This document shows, one piece after another, positions 18,824 to 27,647 of a stretch of DNA of 48,665 bases. The notes under the pieces were generated by a model, which did no database searches, was not told the DNA's origin, and worked only from the letters and a program-made list of their open reading frames with translations. The first letter of the stretch is position 1, and the number at the start of each line of letters is the position of its first letter. The stretch lies in NCBI GenBank assembly GCA_900756725.1, contig CAAELJ010000087.1, positions 1 through 48,665 of the forward strand, given 5' to 3'. This DNA comes from an uncultured Collinsella sp. Lineage in GTDB: Bacteria; Actinomycetota; Coriobacteriia; Coriobacteriales; Coriobacteriaceae. The translations under genes and the position numbers were made by a program.

Positions 18824-19748
18824 CGCTCACATCCCTCCTGTACTCTAGTAGCGCTCGTGCAACGTAGGTGGCAAGGTTTACCGGTACGGCGTTGCCCACC
18901 ATCTGGTTGATATCCGTCTTACTCCCAAAGAACTTGAAAGACTCCGGGAAAGTCTGGATCCTACTGCGTTCCTTTGGAGTCAAGCACCGGGCTTGACTGA
19001 GGTCCGCCGCGTCGTTGGGGTGAAGCTTGTAGTTCGGCGGTATCGGCCTGTCCACACCACGAATAGTGACCGAGGGCTCGTCGATGCTGAAGATGGCCCG
19101 CCTCGTGTAGCTTCGCGGAATTCTGAAGTAGTAATCAATTCCAAGCTCGTTACCGAGATACTCACGAATTGTCATCTGATGGTCAGAAAGGCCCTTCTCA
19201 AGATATGGGTCGAGGAACCCGTCGGGCGCCCCAAGGCATCCGATCAAGAAGTATCTCTTGCGAGCTTGGGGGACCCCGCACAGGCTTGCATCCATCACTC
19301 GCCCACTCAAGCCATAACCCTGCGCTTTGAGGGTGGCCCGAATCGCTTCCATGGATTTGCTCGTTCGAACGCGTGGGACGTTCTCCATAACGATGAAGCG
19401 AGGCTTGCACCTCGCGATGATCTCGGCATATCTAACAGAGAGGATTGCGCGCCCACCATCCTCGGATCTCTTGCCGGCCTGCGAGAAATCCTGACAAGGA
19501 GGCCCGCCGATGATGATATCCGGAGCGAAGCCGGCAACTTCCTCGGATACGGAAACGTCGGAGAGATCCCTTTTGAAAACAGGATGCTGGAAGTTAGCGC
19601 GATAGACATCAATGGCAGCGTCCCAATTGTCGTAGGCAGCCACAACATTGACGCCAGCCTTTTCGAAGCCGAGGGACATTCCGCCGCAGCCGGCGAAAAG
19701 GTCAACTGCCGTTATGTTCCTCTCGTTTTCCACGCGCTCGGTCTCCAT
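18810..19748 (-). CDS. C5-cytosine DNA methyltransferase 2 of LlaJI-like system
   Basis: 312 aa from METERVENER. Motifs: I DLFAGCGGMSLGFEKAG, IV GGPPCQDFS, VI MENVPR, VIII QARKRYFLIG, X VGNAVPVNLATYVAR. It is the first gene of the four-gene operon. The start was placed at the ATG at 19748 because motif I follows within about 13 residues; the longer open frame upstream to 20003 does not look like methyltransferase sequence. There is no strong ribosome site. A TATAAT box 25 bp upstream suggests a short leader. Confidence 0.88.
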   Translation of the reverse strand: METERVENERNITAVDLFAGCGGMSLGFEKAGVNVVAAYDNWDAAIDVYRANFQHPVFKRDLSDVSVSEEVAGFAPDIIIGGPPCQDFSQAGKRSEDGGRAILSVRYAEIIARCKPRFIVMENVPRVRTSKSMEAIRATLKAQGYGLSGRVMDASLCGVPQARKRYFLIGCLGAPDGFLDPYLEKGLSDHQMTIREYLGNELGIDYYFRIPRSYTRRAIFSIDEPSVTIRGVDRPIPPNYKLHPNDAADLSQARCLTPKERSRIQTFPESFKFFGSKTDINQMVGNAVPVNLATYVARALLEYRRDVSDGLR

Positions 19749-19773
19749 TTCGATAGATACAGACAAATAAATA

Positions 19774-19779
19774 ATTATA
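19774..19779 (-). promoter_or_regulatory. Possible -10 box of the LlaJI-like operon
   Basis: TATAAT on the minus strand in an AT-rich stretch, about 25 bp before the ATG of the first methyltransferase. A good -35 at 16-18 bp is not visible (TTGAAG lies 20 bp upstream), so this is tentative. Confidence 0.35.
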
Positions 19780-19839
19780 ATTTCGTTTCTTCCAACATGC
19801 TTCAAGATCAGTCGGCAACAGAACAAATCCAGTTGTAAC

Positions 19840-20628
19840 GCTTCGCCCGGACAAGAATCGCTCGTGCTCGATTCGAGCTTATTGCCGCCCAGCAGGGCAA
19901 CCACTGTCGCATGCTCGCCCGTCAGAGGCCGTCCGCGCCGCATCCGCGTCCGCTCCGGATGCCGCGCCGGGTCAGTCGCGCCGCGGACCGTCCCTCGCGG
20001 CACGCACCCTCCGCTCCCGCGAAAACCCGTTCAACACAAAGGCTTTTAGGTATAGCCTTATTGCTGTACGCCACGAAGTTCCCGCCCACTCACGCCCTCG
20101 CTGCCAAACGAATACGCATCCCTCTCTCTTCTATGGATGCAACGCTGCCGAAATATAAATCGACTCATGCGATCGCTCTCCGACCTCAGCTGAAACGTTT
20201 CAGAGCGCAACAATCTTGAACCTCGATCCACCCTCCAGACAAACCTCCTCAGTTCATCCATTACTATCGAAAAGATCTTCCATGAATTTTGACGGCCTGT
20301 TTCAGCTGTAATGGAAATAAAAACCAGCTTTTCGAAGTCGGCGCCACAACCAGGCAAGCATTTCCGAAATCGCAGCATCACATCGCTCGATATAAGTAAT
20401 TTGCTACTGGTGCAACGGCCCCGAGCACCGTTCCCGCGCGACTCTATCGCAAATACGTTGCTTAGAACAGGGCACTGCCACATTTCAGCAAGCCAATCCG
20501 AATCCTCGTTTGGTCGGGAGATAGTCCAATTACCCTTTAAATATCATATCGTTGTGGTATTCAATAAACTCAGCTCGTGGGGCAAATCGCTTCGGAAGCG
20601 TAATCGGCTCTCCGTTGTAGCGCCACAA
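19840..20628. other. Non-coding or decayed mosaic stretch between the RM operon and the nuclease fragment
   Basis: About 790 bp with no supported gene. 19840-20040 is very GC-rich and may be decayed coding DNA (the minus strand reads GEHATVVALLGGNKLES without a family match). 20041-20628 is more AT-rich with only implausible ORFs. The abrupt base-composition change suggests joined fragments. Confidence 0.45.
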
Positions 20629-21039
20629 ATTTACCGCTTCCTTGAAAGTAGCGGCAGGCTAAACGAGGGCGGTGAGTTCCTTTTCTACTTCTACGCCATT
20701 AAGGACGGGCACGTGTACTCCCATCATAAAGATCTCTTTCGTACGACCCATTTCCGCTTCTACAGGAACGCAATCAGCGAGACAAACACTTACGAACTTG
20801 AACCCATGCTTTGCAAGGTGAAGGCTAACGAGCTGGTTTCGAGAGACGAACTAGCCGACCGGCTGGCCGCCATTGGTTACGAGCGGAATCGTGGGAGCCA
20901 GGGGGCGGACTTCCACTACGTGCTTAGCGTGGAGGTCGAGAACGCTGCAGTTGTGCCGCTGAGTCTCGCGTGCGGATTGGTCGACGGGCAGAACGGCAAC
21001 GATGCTTTCAGCCCGCACTCGCCGAAGTTGGTGGGATAA
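20629..21039 (+). pseudogene. C-terminal fragment of a second LlaJI/McrC-like nuclease
   Basis: About 135 residues from RFLESSGRLNEGG to the stop match the C-terminus of the complete nuclease at 13623-16058, including FLFYFYAIKDGHVYSHHKDL, FRFYRNAIS, ELADRL and the final NGNDAFSPHSPK-VG, about three-quarters identical by eye. The sequence upstream in the same frame (from 20311) is unrelated, and the nuclease core is absent. It is inverted relative to the intact operon and ends 39 bp before the SIR2 gene start. It is probably the 3' remnant of another LlaJI-like operon that carried the SIR2 gene downstream. Confidence 0.8.
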
Positions 21040-21078
21040 CATTTCACGAGCATGTCGATTGGTACAGGAGGAAAGATT

Positions 21079-22659
21079 ATGGACGAGAGAATCAAATCGA
21101 TAATCCACAAAGCTGTTGATGATGCCGGGCGTTATCCGTTTCTCTTCATCGGCTCTGGCCTCTCCCGTCGTTACTGCGGCACGCCGGGATGGGAGGGGCT
21201 GCTTTCGGATATCTGCACCGAGGTGCTTGACGACCCATATGCCTTCGCGCGCTTCAAGAGCCAGGCGAAGATTGCTGTCCAGAACGGCGAGGTCGAGTCC
21301 GAACTGCCGTACGTTGCCACGCTCATGGAAAGCGAAGTAAACCACGAGCTCTTTGCATCGGATGAATTCGCTGCCTTCCGCGAAGATCACAGTGACGAGC
21401 TTACCGGGGACGCTTCGCCCATGAAGATCTACGTCGCAGATAAGATCGCGAGAGCTCGTCTCGTCGAGAGCGCCGAAACTGAGAAGCTGGCGAAGGCGGG
21501 CAGGGAAAAAGTTGCCGGCATCATCACCACGAATTATGACTGTATGTGTGAGACCCTATTCCCTGGTTTCACGACCTACGTCGGAGAAAGCGACCTCCTG
21601 TTCTCTGACCAGGCTTTCTCTCAGGAGATATACAAGATCCATGGCTCAGTCTCGAGGGCGGGAAGCATCGTCCTGACCAGCGCTGACTATGCGGAGTTCG
21701 CGCAGAAGAGGAAGTATCTCTCGGCGAAGCTGCTCACCCTCTTCGTCGAGTATCCCGTCATCTTCCTCGGTTATTCGATTCAAGACGAGAACATCAGGTC
21801 GATACTGGGTGACATCTGCGAATGCCTACCAGATGACAAGCTCAAACGGCTGGGCAAGCGGCTCATCTTCGTTCAGCACGCAACCGACACCTCTGTTGGC
21901 GAGATTGCTATGAGTTTCGGTGGCCGTACGCTTTCGATGACGAAGATCACCACGGATGACTTCGAGTCGATCTACGATGCGATGCGCAGCTTCCGGAAAA
22001 TGTATAGCACGCGATTTATCCGCGAGTTGAGGGGCAGCGTGTTCAGGCTTGCGGAGCATATCGACCCGAGTTCCGACATCATCGTCTCAGGGATAGACAA
22101 TGTCCTCAACGACCTTGACCCGGACCAGAAGATCGTCATCGGCCTGTCGGTGTCACCAAGTAGCATCGGAAAGCCGATTTCACCTGAAGATATCTTCGAG
22201 GACATCGTGCTCGATAACCTTCGCTATGACCCAAAGTTCATCGTCGAGAACTACCTCAACATGTACGTGCGCCAACGGCCCAACAACATGCCTGTCTTCA
22301 AGTACACGCGCGGACTCGGTGGAGAGGTCGGTAAGGACATAGCGACTTATCTCCCAACGCTCACCTCGATTGATAGCTATCGAAGCGAAACGTTCCGCAA
22401 ATCGATGCCTGCGACTCGTCGCAGATTCGAAGGGTCGCTGAGCATAAAGGGCCTTGCGAATGCATGCGCGCCAAAGAGCCCGTTCGCGTTCATCCCGTGC
22501 CTTTCAGAGGAAGAGATGGACGTCGACGACTTGGAAGCGTTGCTGAAGCGGGCACTGGCTGACGTGGGAAACGACCCTGCCAAGAAGAGGGCTCTGTTGA
22601 AAGATTCGCATTATCGGAAGTGCGTCCGCATCTACGACTTCTTGCGCTATGGAAAGTAG
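21079..22659 (+). CDS. SIR2-domain defence protein (predicted NADase)
   Basis: 526 aa; ATG at 21079 with AGGAGG seven bases upstream (an in-frame ATG at 21052 is less well placed). Residues about 20-250 form a SIR2_2-type domain: LFIGSGLSRRY (nucleotide-binding loop), GIITTNYD (catalytic-site Asn), IYKIHGS (catalytic His), SADYAEF and FLGYSIQDENIRSIL. The C-terminal half (about 260-526) is unrecognised and would be the sensor or oligomerisation part. SIR2 proteins in phage-defence systems deplete NAD+ to abort infection. It follows the LlaJI-nuclease fragment on the same strand. Whether it acts alone or needs a partner is not visible here. Confidence 0.8.
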   Translation: MDERIKSIIHKAVDDAGRYPFLFIGSGLSRRYCGTPGWEGLLSDICTEVLDDPYAFARFKSQAKIAVQNGEVESELPYVATLMESEVNHELFASDEFAAFREDHSDELTGDASPMKIYVADKIARARLVESAETEKLAKAGREKVAGIITTNYDCMCETLFPGFTTYVGESDLLFSDQAFSQEIYKIHGSVSRAGSIVLTSADYAEFAQKRKYLSAKLLTLFVEYPVIFLGYSIQDENIRSILGDICECLPDDKLKRLGKRLIFVQHATDTSVGEIAMSFGGRTLSMTKITTDDFESIYDAMRSFRKMYSTRFIRELRGSVFRLAEHIDPSSDIIVSGIDNVLNDLDPDQKIVIGLSVSPSSIGKPISPEDIFEDIVLDNLRYDPKFIVENYLNMYVRQRPNNMPVFKYTRGLGGEVGKDIATYLPTLTSIDSYRSETFRKSMPATRRRFEGSLSIKGLANACAPKSPFAFIPCLSEEEMDVDDLEALLKRALADVGNDPAKKRALLKDSHYRKCVRIYDFLRYGK

Positions 22660-22662
22660 GAA

Positions 22663-22724
22663 GTCCCCCAACCTTCACCAATAGTCCGGGCAACGGCATC
22701 CGAACCTAGATCCAGTTGGGGGAC
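22663..22724. terminator. Hairpin after the SIR2 gene
   Basis: A perfect 10-bp inverted repeat, GTCCCCCAAC at 22663-22672 and GTTGGGGGAC at 22715-22724, with a 42-base loop, starting just after the SIR2 stop. No U-tract follows, so it may be a processing or termination element. Confidence 0.35.
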
Positions 22725-22853
22725 ATGCTCCCGAACTATGCACGGTTTCCCGCGCAAAGCTAGTTTAGCAAAGAAATGTGGAGATTGGCGGTTGGGCGCT
22801 TGAGATTCCTGCCAACTGCCGCACCCCTTGAATATCAACTTCATCCGAACACC

Positions 22854-22891
22854 TCCCAAATTCATCCGTACATGTACGGATGAATTTGGGA
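22854..22891. repeat. 38-bp perfect palindrome
   Basis: Left half TCCCAAATTCATCCGTACA and right half its exact reverse complement, with no spacer; the centre lies between 22872 and 22873. The flanks do not continue the symmetry. It lies between the SIR2 gene and a GC-rich phage-like remnant. It may be two inverted terminal ends fused tip to tip, a resolution or recombination site, or a protein-binding operator. Confidence 0.8.
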
Positions 22892-22943
22892 ATCCGATAC
22901 CCTGAGGGCCGGGTCGGCCGGCCCCGGGAGATCGGAGGACGCC

Positions 22944-23030
22944 ATGTCCGGAAAGAGCGGGAAGGGCGCCGCGAGGGCGGTCCCGAGGGCCCGCGGCAGG
23001 CGATCGGCGATTTCATGCAACTACGGCTGA
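22944..23030 (+). pseudogene. Truncated N-terminus of a GC-rich, basic (phage-like?) protein
   Basis: MSGKSGKGAARAVPRARGRR followed by eight residues and a TGA at 23028-23030. The ATG has a very good GGAGG site. Codon use is much more GC-rich than the surroundings, and the GC-rich run stops abruptly near 23005, inside the ORF, so a larger gene was probably cut at this junction. The product is not recognisable. Confidence 0.35.
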
Positions 23031-23458
23031 AGTGTCTTTATGTGGTTCAGCGCACCCAACAGTACCGTTTGATTTCGCTCAAAGCATAAACGAAACCATG
23101 CATATATTCCCAAGGCAATCAGGCATGGCGTCACGAAAACCCCGGCAGCGATTGAATTGTTGCCCGCCCATGCAGACAGACACCCTCCGACCGTAAGTGA
23201 GATGATCATGCTGATCACGCTGGGGGCCCAACTCGTATAATGCACCCCACTCACCGCCTGTTCGACTATTTCGCATTTCTTTTTCAGGCTAATGTCCTCA
23301 TCCACTTCACCAAGAGAAAAGTCCACTCCCGAAATTAAATCGAGCAATTCAGCCTCACTGTAGCCGCCTTCCTTGAATCTTTTAATGAAGAAACCTCCTG
23401 GTCCAGGCCCACAGATAGGACGGTTTACACGAAACAGTTCCTTATAGGCGATTCCCAT
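23021..23458 (-). CDS. Hypothetical membrane protein, two transmembrane segments
   Basis: 145 aa; ATG at 23458 behind AAGGAG. A soluble N-terminal part (FSLGEVDEDISLKKKCEIVEQ) is followed by two hydrophobic segments, about 80-100 (WAPSVISMIISLTVGGCLSA) and about 105-125 (IAAGVFVTPCLIALGIYAWF), and a short tail. No known family was recognised. It stands between the defence cluster and the conjugation-type genes and has no obvious operon partner. Confidence 0.6.
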   Translation of the reverse strand: MGIAYKELFRVNRPICGPGPGGFFIKRFKEGGYSEAELLDLISGVDFSLGEVDEDISLKKKCEIVEQAVSGVHYTSWAPSVISMIISLTVGGCLSAWAGNNSIAAGVFVTPCLIALGIYAWFRLCFERNQTVLLGALNHIKTLQP

Positions 23459-23545
23459 TGTTAACTCCTTAAAGTGCAGATGCTATTTACGCTATCGTTC
23501 TATCATTTCGTCCGGACAGATTTTTATCGGACCGTCGGCAACCGT

Positions 23546-24364
23546 TCACAAGGACATCCCGTTCAGTAACTCCCCGCGCTCCTCATACCCGCGCTCGAGC
23601 TTCTTCCCAAGCTCCGCAGCGCAGCGCTTCGTTTCCTCGGCAAACAGGTCATCGATAGCCCTGTCAATCCGCGTGCAAGTCTGCCGATGCTCGTCCTTCC
23701 AGGGCAGGTTGAGTCCCAAACTCGCGTCCCAATAGCCGCCGAGTTTGGCGTTAATTACTTCCTCGGGATACAGCACGTCGCGGCGAATGTCCTCAACTAC
23801 ATCGTCCTCGTCCATATCGCAGGCCGCATCGCCCTGCTCGAGGAACTTGCGCAGCTCCTTTTGCGCCCGGATGTTGTTCAGCATGCGAACACACACCACG
23901 GCCAAAAAGCGATAACGTTCGCATAGATCCCACTCGCCTTCGAGCCATACGCGAAAGCCCAGCATTTCGCTCGCGGACTCATCATCCATCAGGATCAATT
24001 CCCACGGAAGCACATTGGCGAGTGCGTCCTCCCCCAGCCTTTGCACGCCGTCGCGCATAAAGATGCACGGCTCCACGTCGTAATAGCCAAAACCGTGGCC
24101 CGCATCGCGACGATTGATGACATGCTTGGGCAACAGGATGATCTTGTCGCTGGGCTCGGGATCTATCTTCCGCAGCTTTTTGACCTTGCGGCGGGCGCGC
24201 TTTAGGCTGCGTTCGCTATCGCCACGGCCGCGGCCGTCCGGCTTGCCGCCGTATCGAAGGGCAACCTCACGCGCCAGGATCTTTGTGTCCGCAGCGCACA
24301 GCAGGTCGCTCACGGTGGGCAGGTCTTCCCACTCAATGCCATCGACGTCCCAAATCCTGTTCAT
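23546..24364 (-). CDS. Hypothetical protein at the end of the coupling-protein operon
   Basis: 272 aa from MNRIWDVDGIEW, chosen because AGAGG precedes the ATG at 24364. An alternative ATG at 24430 (MPYKYVVQ) would nearly abut the ClpP-like gene but has a weak site. It contains a strongly basic run, SLKRARRKVKKLRK, and acidic patches (DMDEDDVVEDIRRD), with no membrane segment. It follows the ClpP-like gene on the same strand, so it is probably part of the mobile-element unit. Function unknown. Confidence 0.6.
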   Translation of the reverse strand: MNRIWDVDGIEWEDLPTVSDLLCAADTKILAREVALRYGGKPDGRGRGDSERSLKRARRKVKKLRKIDPEPSDKIILLPKHVINRRDAGHGFGYYDVEPCIFMRDGVQRLGEDALANVLPWELILMDDESASEMLGFRVWLEGEWDLCERYRFLAVVCVRMLNNIRAQKELRKFLEQGDAACDMDEDDVVEDIRRDVLYPEEVINAKLGGYWDASLGLNLPWKDEHRQTCTRIDRAIDDLFAEETKRCAAELGKKLERGYEERGELLNGMSL

Positions 24365-24438
24365 GTTCAACCTCTTTCTGGCTGTGAATTTACGCACTTG
24401 TTCGCCCTGCACAACGTACTTGTAAGGCATGCGCCCCG

Positions 24439-25041
24439 CTAGAGCGCCTTCTTGCTGGGCGCAATCACCTCGTCCACCAGGCCCAGCTCCAGAGCGCGCC
24501 TGGCGTTGCACCAGCAGTCGCGCTCGGTGAGCTCGTGGAACTCCTGGGCGCTCAGGTTGCCATGCTCGGCCAGCAGCTCGTCCAGCTCGGCGCGCATGGC
24601 CGCTGTATGCTGGGCCACGATCTCGATATCGGTCTGCTGCGCCATGCCCATGCCGCCCATCAGTTGGTGGATGAGCACCTGCGTGTGGCGGTACACCTGG
24701 CGGTGGTCGCCGCAGGCCAAGATCACCGCGGCCATCGAGGCCACGACGCCCTCGCCCACCGTGATCACGGGGCAGTCGAGCGACTGCATGGTGTCGATGA
24801 GCGCCAGCCCCGCCGTAACGCTGCCGCCTGGGCTGTTGATGATGAGGGTGATGGGCTCGGTCGCACTTTGATGTTCCAGCACCAACATGGACTTAATGAG
24901 GCCGTTGCAGGTCACATCGTTGACCTCACCCTCCAGCAACAGCACACGGCTATTGAGCAGCTCGCTTGCCATATCGACGGCGGCAACGCGGCCGTCCTTG
25001 GACTTCTTGATGATGCTGGGCTCACGATACATAACTGACAT
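24439..25041 (-). CDS. ClpP-family serine protease linked to a conjugative module
   Basis: 200 aa, near the usual ClpP length. The catalytic triad is visible: Ser in GVVASMAAVILA, His in QVLIHQLMGG, Asp in ERDCWCNARRALELGLVDEVI. INSPGGSV and the C-terminal GLVDEVI are also family hallmarks. It is divergent from housekeeping ClpP (CWCNA for FMSA; no clpX nearby). It lies between the VirD4-like gene and an unknown gene on the same strand. Diverged ClpP copies occur in integrative conjugative elements of Gram-positive bacteria; their substrate is not established. Read as a mobile-element protease. Confidence 0.85.
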   Translation of the reverse strand: MSVMYREPSIIKKSKDGRVAAVDMASELLNSRVLLLEGEVNDVTCNGLIKSMLVLEHQSATEPITLIINSPGGSVTAGLALIDTMQSLDCPVITVGEGVVASMAAVILACGDHRQVYRHTQVLIHQLMGGMGMAQQTDIEIVAQHTAAMRAELDELLAEHGNLSAQEFHELTERDCWCNARRALELGLVDEVIAPSKKAL

Positions 25042-25156
25042 GGCAATTCCCTTCTAAACGGAATCGGTAAAGAGGCAAAAACTGGACCGCACGGCTTACG
25101 GCTAACGGAAGCCGTGCGACAAAACATGCAAGATGGGATACACAAAGCTGCAGGGA

Positions 25157-26641
25157 CTAATCCCTTAGCCACTTAGCTGCATTGGGATGGTCGTCGCAAA
25201 AGTACTTCTTGGCGCGGAAGGGCCGCATGCCGGTCACCTTGACCAGGCAATCGGTGCGTGGCATAAGCCCAACCTCGCCTGGGGTCATCACGCAACCGCG
25301 CACATCTACGGCAGTGCGCTCGGCGCCCACGTACTTGGTGCCCAAAACCGACTCGCCACACAGTTCGCTTATGTAGTTCTGCGTCGCGATGTTGCTGCCG
25401 CCACCCATATAGACCAAGCTATCGCAGTTATCGAGGATGGTAAGCGCCGTGGATTTGCCGTACACGGCATCGAGCTGGCTCAGCGATTGCGCACACATCA
25501 AAAAGCTAATGCCGCGACTGCGCACGGTCGCAATGCTGCGTTCAAAATCGGGGATGCGTCCCACATTGGGAAACTCATCGAGCACAAACTGCACGCGACG
25601 CTGCAAATGGCCGCTGGGGCTGGCATCGGCACGGCGCTGGGCAAGGTTAAACAGCTGCTTAAGGGCAACGTTCGCAAGCCATGCATTAGCCGAATCGTTG
25701 TCGCTCACCTTAAGATCGATCATGCGCTTGCCCTCGTCAATACGATCAAGACGCATCTCGTCATTCTCAAAAACGCGCATGAGCTGAGGCGTCTTAAGCC
25801 GCGAGATAGTTGCATTGAGCGTGATCAGAATACTCTTAAGCGTCCTATCTGCCGCACCTCGAAAATCGCGATACTGCTCAACGCCATACAGATCAGCGTT
25901 CTCCGCACCAAACTTATCGAGAAACTCCCTGGACTCCACCTCTTCTACAAGGTAGTCCAACGGGAATCGCCCCTCACCATCTCCCGTAACCTTGATGAGC
26001 GCAGCCAGTTTAAAGACGTTGTTCATCTTAAGGTAGCGGCGCGGGGCATTGGGGTCCTCACCCGGCGTAAGGGTGCCGGCAAGGGTCTCCAGGAGGAACA
26101 GGATTCCAACAATCGCTCGAAGCAGCAGGTCGCTCGCGTTATTCCAGAACGGATCATACCTAAGGCTACGGCCGTCAGGATCGACCCCCTCCATGATTGC
26201 CGCCACTGTGGTGGGGATATCCTCGACATCCATCACGTAGCGCAGAGGGTCGTATCCGGCCGACTGCTCGGGATTTACAGTATCGAGAACCGTTACCTCG
26301 TAGCCGTCCTCTTCAAAGCCTTTCCCCGTACGGCGCAGCAGCTCACCCTTGGTGTCTGTGACCACATAACAGCATTCGTGGTGATTGAGCAGGTTGGGCA
26401 AAATGAAACTCGCCGTTTTGCCGCTGCCGGTGCCTCCAAAGGCAAAGACATTGTTGGACACACTCGTCTCCCAATGCTTGTCGTCCTCGTAGAACGCCAC
26501 CGTGGCACCCTTAGCCAGGATCACATCGCGCTGCTCATCGCCAGACGACAGCGCCCGCATCTCCTCCTTAGTCGCCCACTTCTTGGTCTGATACTCCGTT
26601 TGCTGCGCGGCCTCGTAGCCGTACATCTTGATGACTGACAT
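25157..26641 (-). CDS. VirD4/TraG-type conjugative coupling protein
   Basis: 494 aa from MSVIKMYGYEAAQQ; the ATG at 26641 has AAGGAACC upstream. Walker A FGGTGSGKTASFILPN, the VTDTKGELLRRTG motif, and Walker B FVLDEFPNVGRIPDF with SRGISFLMCAQSLSQLDAVYG downstream are diagnostic for type IV coupling proteins, hexameric ATPases that link a DNA-protein substrate to the secretion channel. The usual N-terminal membrane anchor is absent, so this is a soluble or short-form T4CP. No VirB4, relaxase or integrase lies in the window, so the element is partial or extends differently. Confidence 0.9.
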   Translation of the reverse strand: MSVIKMYGYEAAQQTEYQTKKWATKEEMRALSSGDEQRDVILAKGATVAFYEDDKHWETSVSNNVFAFGGTGSGKTASFILPNLLNHHECCYVVTDTKGELLRRTGKGFEEDGYEVTVLDTVNPEQSAGYDPLRYVMDVEDIPTTVAAIMEGVDPDGRSLRYDPFWNNASDLLLRAIVGILFLLETLAGTLTPGEDPNAPRRYLKMNNVFKLAALIKVTGDGEGRFPLDYLVEEVESREFLDKFGAENADLYGVEQYRDFRGAADRTLKSILITLNATISRLKTPQLMRVFENDEMRLDRIDEGKRMIDLKVSDNDSANAWLANVALKQLFNLAQRRADASPSGHLQRRVQFVLDEFPNVGRIPDFERSIATVRSRGISFLMCAQSLSQLDAVYGKSTALTILDNCDSLVYMGGGSNIATQNYISELCGESVLGTKYVGAERTAVDVRGCVMTPGEVGLMPRTDCLVKVTGMRPFRAKKYFCDDHPNAAKWLRD

Positions 26642-26678
26642 GGCGTGGTTCCTTTCTTGTGCGTGGTGTTGGCGGTTG

Positions 26679-27596
26679 TTAGGCAATGCGATCGACACCG
26701 TCGTCCTCATTGAGCTGCGCCGAGCGCGGCGACTTGGTCGCGTGGCCGATCAGCCGCTCGGCCTGCGCCAGATAACTCTCGCGAGCAGCAGTTGAAACCG
26801 TTGTGTCGCCCAGGTACGCAAGCAGTGCATGGATCATCAGCTTGTCAAGCAGGTCGTAATCTTTATGATGCTTGATATTGAGGAGATAGCGATCTTCGAG
26901 TCCGTGTACTTTGTTGGTCAAATCGATTTCCATCTTTTCCTCCATGTAATAAAAAGTGTGTCGTCCATCCGAAAGTGCCTCAAACGGGCGTTTGACGCAT
27001 AGCTCAAAGTTGAAACGCGGACTCGCATCGAACACGCGTCGTTGCACCTTGAGGTAGCGCTTATAAAACATGACGGCATCGTCTTCATCCGCCGTAAAGC
27101 CACGCGATCCATCGCGGTGCAGCCGGTCGCATGGCTTTCTGCCATCGGTGTGGCGCACGAAGGAGGACGGGATATAGGCGCCCTGCTTGGTGCTGTACTT
27201 CATCCCTGTCGCAACTTCCTCGAACAAGAGAACGCCAGCCGATTTAAAGCCCGCAGTACGCCCGTGCCTAAACATACTCACCACAGTCGCTACACTGCCT
27301 ATGCGGCTATCGCGCGGGGGAAAATACAGCGGAAGCAAAGCGAGTGTCGCGGCAGTCAAAAGTTCGCGGGCCTCGTGCACATCGGCTCGATACCGCTCGG
27401 GAACCAGCCCGGGAATATCGGGCGAGCGCTCTTCCAGCACGCCAACGAGCGATTTAGCCAGGCGCTCGACGTTCTTCTCGCCGCAGTACGGACACGGAAG
27501 TGGCAGCTCTGCCTTTCCGTTCTCTTCGCACATACCACGGAGATCCTCGTCGATCGCGCTGAGGAATGTCTCGTAGATACTGTCCCGCTTCTTCAT
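26679..27596 (-). CDS. Hypothetical protein preceding the coupling protein
   Basis: 305 aa, first gene of the minus-strand operon that continues with the VirD4-like protein (37-bp gap). An N-terminal CPYCGEKN could be half of a zinc site. The rest is soluble, with FPPRDSRIGSVATVVSMFRH and a basic TKSPRSAQ tail. No family recognised. Its position next to the coupling protein suggests an element-specific accessory role. Confidence 0.6.
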   Translation of the reverse strand: MKKRDSIYETFLSAIDEDLRGMCEENGKAELPLPCPYCGEKNVERLAKSLVGVLEERSPDIPGLVPERYRADVHEARELLTAATLALLPLYFPPRDSRIGSVATVVSMFRHGRTAGFKSAGVLLFEEVATGMKYSTKQGAYIPSSFVRHTDGRKPCDRLHRDGSRGFTADEDDAVMFYKRYLKVQRRVFDASPRFNFELCVKRPFEALSDGRHTFYYMEEKMEIDLTNKVHGLEDRYLLNIKHHKDYDLLDKLMIHALLAYLGDTTVSTAARESYLAQAERLIGHATKSPRSAQLNEDDGVDRIA

Positions 27597-27647
27597 GAAT
27601 GCTTCTTTCTGTCCGGTTGCAGATGTTTGTCGATTAGTCTGTTCTAA

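Noticed and set aside
20058..20483. Minus-strand ORF of 141 aa between the RM operon and the nuclease fragment
   Set aside because: No ribosome site, no motif, and composition of decayed non-coding DNA.
25187..26638. Plus-strand ORF of 483 aa opposite the coupling protein
   Set aside because: The minus-strand Walker A/B of VirD4 are unambiguous; the plus product has no domain or ribosome site.
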